Source: an uncultured Bacteroidales bacterium
Lineage (GTDB): Bacteria; Bacteroidota; Bacteroidia; Bacteroidales; UBA932
NCBI GenBank assembly: GCA_937890845.1
Contig: CALADR010000126.1
Location: 1-9,657 of the forward strand
DNA length: 9,657 nt
Direction of reading: 5' to 3'
This document shows, piece by piece, positions 1 to 4,576 of this stretch; position 1 is the first letter of the stretch; every line of letters begins with the position of its first letter. Position numbers and translations under genes: made by a program. The notes below the pieces were generated by a model. It ran no database searches. It worked only from the letters and a program-made list of their open reading frames with translations, and was not told where the DNA came from.

Positions 1-1050
1 GAAGTGCTGGTTACCGTAGATGAGGAAACAGGAATGACAGGTGCACGTGAATTGAAACCAGGCGTACTTAAAGGAGATATCCTTATCAACCTTGATTCTG
101 AGACAGAAGGTGAACTTTATATCGGATGTGCCGGAGGAATGGATGTAACCGCTACTTCAGATTATTCTTTGCAGCCATCTCCTGCAGGATATAAAGCCTT
201 TGTCCTCAATGTTAAGGGATTCAAAGGCGGACATTCCGGAATGGATATAGTCCTTTACCGTGCAAATGCAAACAAAGTGGCTGTAAGGGTACTTCTCCCG
301 CTCCTTAGCGACCTTGGTGCTAAACTGGTGTCAATAGAAGGCGGAAGCTTGAGAAATGCGATACCGAGAGAGGCCTTTGCCCAGATTCTGATATCTGAAG
401 ATAAGGTGTCTGCTGCAGAAAAACTAGTTGCAGAAGTCCAGTCATCTGTAAAGAAAGAATATTCCGTAGCTGATCCGGATGGCGTGATTTTCCTTGAACC
501 TCTTGCATCAGTTCCTGCAGAGTATATAGATGATAATGACGCTCTTAAAGCCTTGAAGGCAGTGAATGCATGTCCTAATGGCGTCTGGAGAATGAGCGAT
601 GAGATGCCGGGGCTTGTTGAAACATCCAATAATACGGCTATCGTTAAGACAGAGAACGGCAGGATTTTCGTAAAAACACTGTTGAGAAGCTCTGTAGATA
701 CAGCCAAAGATGCTATGGCAGAAGAAATCCGGTCTGTATTTGAACTTGCAGGATTTGATGTTACACTTTCTGGAGGTTATTCCGGATGGGCACCGAACAG
801 CGCTTCGCCGATTCTTCATACTATGAGAAAAGTCTATGAAGCCCTTTATGGTGTACAGCCTGCTGTCATGGCTATTCATGCTGGGTTGGAATGCGGCATA
901 CTGGGCGGAACCTACCCTAACTGGGATATGGTTTCCTGTGGCCCTACAATTATGAGCCCTCACTCTCCTGATGAGCGTACAAATATTGCCTCAGTAGAAA
1001 AATGGTGGAAATTTGTAGTGGCTACACTGGAAAGTATTCCTGAAAAATAG
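1..1050 (+). CDS. pepD: Aminoacyl-histidine dipeptidase (peptidase D, M20C family), 5'-truncated by the window edge
   Basis: Cytosolic zinc dipeptidase that hydrolyses Xaa-His and other dipeptides to free amino acids. The frame is open from base 1 to a TAG, giving 349 residues of a family usually near 485, so about 135 N-terminal residues (including the first His/Asp metal ligands) lie off the window. Numbering from the first codon, the segment TVDEETGMTGA holds the catalytic and metal-binding glutamates (E8, E9). LINLDSE supplies the next metal ligand, D32, at the same 23-residue spacing as E150 and D173 in E. coli PepD. GFKGGHSG (about 73-80) is the conserved motif of the inserted lid/dimerisation domain, and SPHSPDE near the C-terminus supplies the last zinc ligand, H321. 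All visible active-site residues are intact. A short weak inverted repeat follows the stop, then the promoter of the next gene, so it is probably transcribed separately from rpmE2. The family call is secure; exact substrate preference is not visible. Confidence 0.95.
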   Translation, partial: EVLVTVDEETGMTGARELKPGVLKGDILINLDSETEGELYIGCAGGMDVTATSDYSLQPSPAGYKAFVLNVKGFKGGHSGMDIVLYRANANKVAVRVLLPLLSDLGAKLVSIEGGSLRNAIPREAFAQILISEDKVSAAEKLVAEVQSSVKKEYSVADPDGVIFLEPLASVPAEYIDDNDALKALKAVNACPNGVWRMSDEMPGLVETSNNTAIVKTENGRIFVKTLLRSSVDTAKDAMAEEIRSVFELAGFDVTLSGGYSGWAPNSASPILHTMRKVYEALYGVQPAVMAIHAGLECGILGGTYPNWDMVSCGPTIMSPHSPDERTNIASVEKWWKFVVATLESIPEK

Positions 1051-1089
1051 GTATTAATGAAAAAATACTCAACTTCAATGCGGAAAGAC

Positions 1090-1120
1090 TTTGACAGTTG
1101 AAAATTTAATTGTACCTTTG
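1090..1120 (+). promoter_or_regulatory. Bacteroidota-type promoter for rpmE2
   Basis: A TTTG box (1090-1093) is followed after 19 bases by TACCTTTG (1113-1120). This matches the Bacteroidota housekeeping sigma consensus, TTTG then 19-21 nt then TAnnTTTG, at every fixed position. Transcription would start around 1125-1128, leaving a leader of roughly 30 bases before the rpmE2 ATG at 1155. It is the best promoter in the window. Confidence 0.8.
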
Positions 1121-1154
1121 CGGCTCGAAAATTATTTTTAAAAATTATAAGGAA

Positions 1155-1400
1155 ATGAAAACAGGAATTCATCCCGAAAACTACCGTCTTGTAGCTTTCA
1201 AGGATATGTCTAATGACGAAGTGTTCATTACACGCTCATGTGCGAACACAAAAGAGACTCTCGTTGTTGACGGAGTCGAGTATCCAGTAGTAAAAGTCGA
1301 GATTTCAAACACATCTCACCCGTTCTATACAGGAAAGATGAAACTCGTGGATACCGCAGGTCGTGTGGACAAATTCTACCAGAGATACAAGAGAAAATAA
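1155..1400 (+). CDS. rpmE2: 50S ribosomal protein bL31, type B (zinc-independent form)
   Basis: Structural protein of the large ribosomal subunit that contributes to contacts with the small subunit. The 81 residues match the type B family along their length: HPENYR near the start, then DGVEYP, and the signature VEISNTSHPFYTGK (about 48-61), then GRVDKFYQRY. The CxxC zinc-ligand pairs of type A L31 are absent; the only cysteine is C29. I chose the ATG at 1155 because the protein then begins MKTGIHPENYR, as expected. The frame stays open upstream to a TTG at 1110, but that lies inside the promoter. A short AAGGAA precedes the start, a weak ribosome-binding site at best. It is a single-gene transcription unit, bounded by its own promoter and by the strong hairpin at 1411-1467. 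Confidence 0.95.
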   Translation: MKTGIHPENYRLVAFKDMSNDEVFITRSCANTKETLVVDGVEYPVVKVEISNTSHPFYTGKMKLVDTAGRVDKFYQRYKRK

Positions 1401-1410
1401 TCCTTTCGGA

Positions 1411-1467
1411 GGATATGAAACAAAAACAGGCTGCCTTTTTATGGTGGCCTGTTTTTGTTTCATATCC
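1411..1467. terminator. Strong palindromic, probably bidirectional terminator after rpmE2
   Basis: Arms 1411-1431 and 1447-1467 are perfect 21-base reverse complements. Two G-U pairs and two C-G pairs extend the stem to 25 pairs around the 7-base loop at 1436-1442. The loop-proximal part of the stem is GC-rich, and the distal arm contains GTTTTTGTTT, a U-tract in the transcript. Because the repeat is symmetrical, the minus-strand RNA has the same layout, so it should stop transcription from both sides. It begins 10 bases after the rpmE2 stop codon. Confidence 0.85.
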
Positions 1468-1494
1468 ATTCCTGTCTGTTAAGATAGAATAGAT

Positions 1495-1528
1495 AAACAA
1501 AAAGCCCCGCGGATTAAACCGCAGGGCT
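1495..1528 (-). terminator. Intrinsic terminator of rpsU
   Basis: On the minus strand AGCCCTGCGG (1528-1519), a 6-base loop and CCGCGGGGCT (1512-1503) form a 10-pair stem with one A-C mismatch. It is followed directly by GGCTTTTTGTTT, a U-tract in the RNA. It sits about 22 bases after the rpsU stop codon, as expected for an intrinsic terminator. Confidence 0.85.
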
Positions 1529-1550
1529 GTATATTTGACGTAGTCTGAAT

Positions 1551-1745
1551 TTACTGCTCGTCCATCAGCTGCATATGCTGAACATAGATGGCTTTTTTAA
1601 GTTCGTCCCTTCTTCTTACAGATGGTTTTACGAATGCCTTTCTTGCACGAAGCTCACGGATAGCTCCGGTTTTCTCGAATTTTCTTTTGAATTTCTTGAG
1701 AGCTTTCTCTATGTTCTCACCTTCTTTAATCGGTACTATAATCAT
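1551..1745 (-). CDS. rpsU: 30S ribosomal protein bS21
   Basis: Small-subunit protein that sits near the 3' end of 16S rRNA. The 64-residue product has the family features: MIIVPIKEGENIEKALKKFK at the start and a very basic helical middle (RELRARKAFVKPSVRRR). The tail is KKAIYVQHMQLMDEQ with a tyrosine at position 54. I chose the ATG at 1745 because MIIVPIKEG is the usual start and an ideal Shine-Dalgarno lies just upstream. The frame also opens at 1778, but that would add 11 unrelated residues and swallow the ribosome-binding site. In Bacteroidota, bS21 together with bS18 and bS6 is known to occlude the anti-Shine-Dalgarno, so the strong site here suggests autogenous control. It has its own promoter and terminator and also lies downstream of cobB on the same strand. 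Confidence 0.96.
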   Translation of the reverse strand: MIIVPIKEGENIEKALKKFKRKFEKTGAIRELRARKAFVKPSVRRRDELKKAIYVQHMQLMDEQ

Positions 1746-1752
1746 CGCTGAA

Positions 1753-1764
1753 TCACCTCCTTTT
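1753..1764 (-). promoter_or_regulatory. Strong Shine-Dalgarno upstream of rpsU, candidate autoregulatory site
   Basis: The minus strand reads AAAAGGAGGTGA here, with 10 bases between GGAGG and the ATG. AAAGGAGGTG is a ten-base complement to the conserved anti-Shine-Dalgarno region at the 16S 3' end. The other genes here have weak or no such sites, apart from rpmA. Strong sites in front of the bS21 gene have been reported in many Bacteroidota and were proposed to let bS21 control its own translation. Confidence 0.85.
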
Positions 1765-1775
1765 ATTTGCGGGTG

Positions 1776-1805
1776 CAAAGGTAATCAAATTATTTGGCAT
1801 TCAAA
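1776..1805 (-). promoter_or_regulatory. Bacteroidota-type promoter for rpsU
   Basis: On the minus strand a TTTG (1805-1802) is followed after 18 bases by TACCTTTG (1783-1776). This matches the phylum consensus with a spacer one base short. The upstream box lies inside the last codons of cobB, so rpsU can be transcribed on its own as well as by read-through. The predicted leader is only about 25 bases and is largely the Shine-Dalgarno region. Confidence 0.7.
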
Positions 1806-2503
1806 ATATTTTTGAATGTTTCCATGCCTTTTGTAGCCACTTCCTTTATATGGGTTATCCTTTTGTCTCTTGCAGGAACATCCTTAGGGTCTATTATATA
1901 TATAGGTGTATCAGTCTTGGCATACCTGTACAGACCGGCTGCAGGATATACTTGCAGGGATGTTCCTACTATGAGAAGAATGTCAGCCTGACTGACAGAG
2001 TCAATCGCTTTACCTATCTTTGGAACGGCTTCACCGAACCATACTATATGTGGTCTTAACTGCCCTCCGTCAGGAGCATTGTCTCCTAGGTTTATCGGTT
2101 CATACCCTATGTCCATCACTCCTGCTTCTGAAAAGCCGTCCATATCATTGCATACATTTACGGACCTTACCTTTGTAAGCTCGCCGTGAAGATGAATGAT
2201 TCTTGTACTGCCGGCGCGCTCATGGAGGTTATCGACATTTTGAGTTATGACAGTAACGTCGTAATCATCTTCCAGTGATGCAATCAGTCTATGGGCATCA
2301 TTGGGTTTTACATTTGAAAGTTCGCTCCTTCTTGTGTTGTAGAAATCAAGCACAAGTTGAGGATTCCTGTTCCACCCTTCTATGGATGCGACATCTTCAA
2401 CATTGTAATTTTCCCACAGTCCGTTGCTGTCTCTGAATGTGCTTATGCCGCTTTCAGCACTTACTCCCGCGCCTGTAAGTACGGCCAATTTCTTCTTTGC
2501 CAT
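1790..2503 (-). CDS. cobB: NAD-dependent protein deacylase, sirtuin class III (CobB/SIRT5-like)
   Basis: Removes acyl groups from protein lysines using NAD+, releasing nicotinamide and O-acyl-ADP-ribose; cytosolic. The 237 residues form a complete compact sirtuin. GAGVSAESGISTFRD (11-25) is the NAD-binding loop, TQNVDNLHERAG (87-98) the nicotinamide pocket, HLHGEL (104-109) carries the catalytic histidine H106, VWFGEAVP (154-161) and GTSLQVYPA (180-188) complete the Rossmann fold. Y55 and R58 (YNTR) match the Tyr-x-x-Arg pair that recognises succinyl or malonyl lysine in CobB and SIRT5. The four zinc-binding cysteines of many sirtuins are missing (only C118), which to my knowledge is common in Bacteroidales members. 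The start codon lies 12 bases after the ATPase stop with no promoter seen between, so the two are likely co-transcribed. There is no visible Shine-Dalgarno. Confidence 0.93.
   Translation of the reverse strand: MAKKKLAVLTGAGVSAESGISTFRDSNGLWENYNVEDVASIEGWNRNPQLVLDFYNTRRSELSNVKPNDAHRLIASLEDDYDVTVITQNVDNLHERAGSTRIIHLHGELTKVRSVNVCNDMDGFSEAGVMDIGYEPINLGDNAPDGGQLRPHIVWFGEAVPKIGKAIDSVSQADILLIVGTSLQVYPAAGLYRYAKTDTPIYIIDPKDVPARDKRITHIKEVATKGMETFKNILNAK
1798..1818. repeat. Perfect AT-rich inverted repeat overlapping the rpsU promoter and cobB 3' end
   Basis: CATTCAAAA (1798-1806), TAT, and TTTTGAATG (1810-1818) form 9-base perfect arms around a 3-base centre. It lies in the last codons of cobB and covers the upstream TTTG box of the rpsU promoter. 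No U-tract follows on the minus strand, so it is a poor intrinsic terminator. It could be an operator or a chance product of AT-rich codons. Confidence 0.5.
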
Positions 2504-2515
2504 TGTATTCCGGTA

Positions 2516-3352
2516 TTAAAATCCGTTCAGTTCAAAATAATATTTTCCGAGCCAGTACTCGAAAAGGGGATCCAGCACCATAGCCTCGTCCTTTTCATTG
2601 AAAGTTATGATTTCCTTTTTGCATAATGCGTCCTTTACCCTGCGCACGTTGGCTGAAGAATTCAGAGAGTATTTTTCTATGATTTCCGTAGCGCTGAATT
2701 TGGTCACACCTTCCATGACGGCTTTAAGGAAACTGATCTGATGTCCTGTGAGGTTTGACATTATCCTCATGAATTTGGGTTCATGAATCGACAATATTAT
2801 CCTCAGTGATTCCAGTAATATTCCATCATTTATATAACCCTTTGTCAATGAATCGCATATTGACAGAAAATGATTCAGATACCATAGATTGTTCTTGAAC
2901 AGCCGGCATGCTACGAGTACAAGATTTCTTTCTATGACTTTTCCTGTCATAAGAAAGCCTTTTACTACATATTCTATTATATCTCTGTCGTCAATATTAT
3001 GCAAAGGTATATGTTCCACTGTTTTATAGAAATATTTATAGCCTTCGAAAATGTATTTCATGGCATTTGTCCTGGACCCGGACAATATGAAACATCCGCC
3101 ATGCTCTTTGTCTTTATCCGCAATGGCTTCGTTAATAGCAGAGAAAACAGTTTCGTAACAATCCAGCTGCATCAGATTCTGAAACTCTTCTATTATAATG
3201 AAGAATGTCTCCTGCCGTTCTCCGGCTATCCGGAAAGGCAGCTTCATCATCGATCTGATATCGTTTTCATCAGCTTTGCACTTAAGGGATATGACAATGT
3301 CATTCAAATATGAAGTTGCTGCCTGCAAGATGCCTGGATACCAAAGCCTCAT
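2516..3352 (-). CDS. C-terminal part of a frameshifted AAA-type ATPase (ATPase_2-like, winged helix)
   Basis: This frame encodes the second part of the ATPase begun at 3647. The segment TFFIIIEEFQNL (49-60 of this frame) is a Walker B motif with a Glu-Glu pair. ILSGSRTNAMKYIFE resembles the sensor segment of the family. The last 80 or so residues (SATEIIEKYSLNSSANVRRV, then a strand pair and DPLFEYWLGKYYFE) look like the C-terminal winged helix typical of this ATPase group. The Walker A motif is in the other frame, so this piece alone could not hydrolyse ATP. The ATG at 3352 is the only one before the conserved part, but it overlaps the upstream frame by 53 bases and has no ribosome-binding site, so a true independent start is doubtful. 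A +1 shift at about 3302 would join both parts into one protein of 376 residues. The cellular role of the family is not known to me. Confidence 0.75.
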   Translation of the reverse strand: MRLWYPGILQAATSYLNDIVISLKCKADENDIRSMMKLPFRIAGERQETFFIIIEEFQNLMQLDCYETVFSAINEAIADKDKEHGGCFILSGSRTNAMKYIFEGYKYFYKTVEHIPLHNIDDRDIIEYVVKGFLMTGKVIERNLVLVACRLFKNNLWYLNHFLSICDSLTKGYINDGILLESLRIILSIHEPKFMRIMSNLTGHQISFLKAVMEGVTKFSATEIIEKYSLNSSANVRRVKDALCKKEIITFNEKDEAMVLDPLFEYWLGKYYFELNGF

Positions 3353-3647
3353 ATTCTGTCGGAGTGCTGGCGCAAGAGCGTATTACGCAGTTACCGAATT
3401 TGAGAAGAAAAGACTCCAGACTGCTTATGTTGAATAAATTCACCTGCGATACAGAAAAATGTTTTCCTCCGATACGCAGATTCAGGAGTGTCTGCTGTAT
3501 CAGAGACATCTTTCCGGACTTGGGAGGATCATACAATGCTACACTTTCTCCCCGCTCCAGCAAGTTGCCGAGTGTGTTGCATTCGGCTTTTCTTCCTATA
3601 AATGACTTTCCTGTCACGTATGTATCGAATACAAAAGGAGTATCCAT
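3300..3647 (-). CDS. N-terminal part of a frameshifted AAA-type ATPase (Walker A half)
   Basis: The 115 residues start MDTPFVFDTYVTGKSFIGRK, the usual opening of Bacteroidales ATP-binding proteins of this type. VALYDPPKSGKMSLI follows, a Walker A loop of the form PPKSGKMS (about 41-48). The frame ends at TGA (3302-3300), well before Walker B. Skipping one base there continues as GAC ATT GTC into the downstream frame, giving a smooth join and 376 residues in total, a plausible full length. This piece is therefore best read as the first third of one interrupted gene. The ATG at 3647 was chosen because it starts the conserved segment; there is no Shine-Dalgarno. It is the first gene of a minus-strand group with cobB. 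It could be a pseudogene, a recoded gene or a single-base sequence error. Confidence 0.75.
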   Translation of the reverse strand: MDTPFVFDTYVTGKSFIGRKAECNTLGNLLERGESVALYDPPKSGKMSLIQQTLLNLRIGGKHFSVSQVNLFNISSLESFLLKFGNCVIRSCASTPTEYEALVSRHLAGSNFIFE

Positions 3648-3732
3648 TATTATTTTCTATTGGGTTTCGCAAGTAGTCTTGTTTGTTGATATCTGAAGAC
3701 TTTTGCAGTACCGGCGAAACAGTTTCTATTTG

Positions 3733-3740
3733 CAAATTTA
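3733..3740 (-). promoter_or_regulatory. Candidate -7 box for the ATPase-cobB unit
   Basis: The minus strand reads TAAATTTG here, matching TAnnTTTG, about 86 bases upstream of the ATPase ATG. I see no TTTG at the proper distance upstream, so this is a half-match only. Confidence 0.3.
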
Positions 3741-3761
3741 TAAAATTAACTCGCGATATGC

Positions 3762-3791
3762 TATGAATTCCATTAAAAAGTGTTATCTTTG
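3762..3791 (+). promoter_or_regulatory. Bacteroidota-type promoter for rplU-rpmA
   Basis: TATCTTTG (3784-3791) fits TAnnTTTG exactly. Eighteen bases upstream is TATG (3762-3765), three of four matches to TTTG. The predicted start near 3797 gives an untranslated leader of about 85 bases before the rplU ATG, long enough to carry regulation. Confidence 0.65.
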
Positions 3792-3858
3792 CACCTCATT
3801 AGTATTTATAGGGCTGTTAAGCATAGGTTAAAGAACTGGATTTCAGTCGCTTGCAGTC

Positions 3859-3875
3859 AAAACTTTTAAAGTTTT
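3859..3875 (+). repeat. Perfect inverted repeat in the rplU leader next to the start codon
   Basis: AAAACTTT (3859-3866), one T, then AAAGTTTT (3868-3875) is a perfect inverted repeat ending 7 bases before the rplU ATG. As RNA it would form about 7 pairs with a 3-base loop across the region the ribosome must bind. It may affect translation of rplU or be a protein-binding site; all-AT composition makes chance possible. Confidence 0.45.
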
Positions 3876-3882
3876 CATTAAT

Positions 3883-4194
3883 ATGTACGCAATTGTAGAT
3901 ATTGCAGGCCAGCAGTTTAAAGTAGAGGCTGGTATGGAGATCTTTGTCAACCGTCTTGCGGCTGAGAAAGGTGCTGCCGTTGAATTTGACAAGGTTCTTC
4001 TTCTTGACAATGAAGGAGCAGTCAAGGTAGGTGCTCCTTATGTAGAGGGAGCCGTTGTGAAGGCTACAGTGCTTGATGACTCTTGCAGAGCAAAGAAAGT
4101 ACTTGTTTTCAAGAAGAAACGTCGTAAAGGTTATCAGAAGCTCAATGGTCACCGTCAGGATTTGACCAAGCTCCAGATTAACGAGATTGCTTAA
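3883..4194 (+). CDS. rplU: 50S ribosomal protein bL21
   Basis: Structural protein of the large ribosomal subunit that binds 23S rRNA and neighbours bL20. The 103 residues agree with the usual length of about 100. MYAIVDIAGQQFKVEAGMEI at the start is the family signature (YAIV..GGQQ.KV type), and VFKKKRRKGYQKLNGHRQ (about 76-93) is the conserved basic C-terminal segment that contacts rRNA. The start ATG fits the conserved N-terminus. It has no Shine-Dalgarno; an AT-rich hairpin lies just upstream instead. It forms an operon with rpmA 24 bases downstream, the usual bacterial pairing. Confidence 0.97.
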   Translation: MYAIVDIAGQQFKVEAGMEIFVNRLAAEKGAAVEFDKVLLLDNEGAVKVGAPYVEGAVVKATVLDDSCRAKKVLVFKKKRRKGYQKLNGHRQDLTKLQINEIA

Positions 4195-4204
4195 TTCAAA
4201 TTAC

Positions 4205-4210
4205 AGGAGG
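4205..4210 (+). promoter_or_regulatory. Shine-Dalgarno-like AGGAGG before rpmA
   Basis: AGGAGG lies 8 bases before the rpmA ATG. In a phylum where such sites are depleted, it and the rpsU site are the only two strong matches in this window. Confidence 0.6.
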
Positions 4211-4218
4211 ATTAGATT

Positions 4219-4479
4219 ATGGCACATAAAAAAGGCGTCGGTAGTTCAAAGAACGGTCGTGAATCGCATAGCAAACGTCTCGGCATCAAGAAATTCGGTG
4301 ATCAGGTAGTTAAAGCCGGTAACATCATCGTTCGCCAGAGAGGTACTGTACACAATCCGGGAGCAAACGTAGGAATGGGTAAAGACCACACACTTTATGC
4401 TCTTGTAGCAGGAAAAGTAAGTTTCTGTAAAAAAGCAGAAAACAAATCTTTCGTCTCGGTTATTCCGTTTGAGAACTAA
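4219..4479 (+). CDS. rpmA: 50S ribosomal protein bL27
   Basis: Large-subunit protein whose flexible N-terminus reaches the peptidyl transferase centre. The 86 residues begin MAHKKGVGSSKNGRESHSKR, the expected N-terminal arm. There is no cleavable extension of the kind found in Firmicutes. QRGTVHNPGANVGMGKDHTL (about 40-59) is the conserved core, and the C-terminus SFVSVIPFEN is typical. It follows rplU by 24 bases in the same operon and, unlike rplU, has a clear Shine-Dalgarno-like site. A terminator-like hairpin follows about 26 bases after its stop. Confidence 0.97.
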   Translation: MAHKKGVGSSKNGRESHSKRLGIKKFGDQVVKAGNIIVRQRGTVHNPGANVGMGKDHTLYALVAGKVSFCKKAENKSFVSVIPFEN

Positions 4480-4505
4480 GACTCGGGGGATTTATGACTA
4501 AGAAT

Positions 4506-4550
4506 AAGAGGACTGTGACTCCGGGTGAGTTTCAGCCCTCTTTTATTTTT
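4506..4550 (+). terminator. Intrinsic terminator or attenuator between rpmA and serS
   Basis: AAGAGGACTG (4506-4515) pairs with CAGCCCTCTT (4533-4542) with one A-C mismatch. An inner stem ACTC/GAGT (4518-4521 with 4527-4530) caps a CGGGT loop, and TTTTATTTTT follows. It would end the rplU-rpmA transcript. I see no good promoter in the 26 bases between it and serS, so partial read-through may supply serS and ruvC. Confidence 0.75.
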
Positions 4551-4576
4551 AACGATACTATTAAAACGAATATATT

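Noticed and set aside
1110..1154. An upstream TTG start adding 15 residues to bL31
   Set aside because: The TTG lies within the promoter, so it would not be in the transcript, and the added residues are foreign to the family.
1790..3647. A SIR2-plus-ATPase phage-defence system
   Set aside because: The sirtuin is a compact, complete class III deacylase with its acyl-recognition residues, not a large NADase fused or paired with HerA-type proteins. The ATPase is of a common Bacteroidales kind, and nothing mobile or defensive lies nearby.
4480..4576. A T-box or other tRNA-sensing leader for serS
   Set aside because: The gap is under 100 bases, there is no T-box sequence, and these leaders are not typical of Bacteroidota. 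A plain terminator explains the hairpin.
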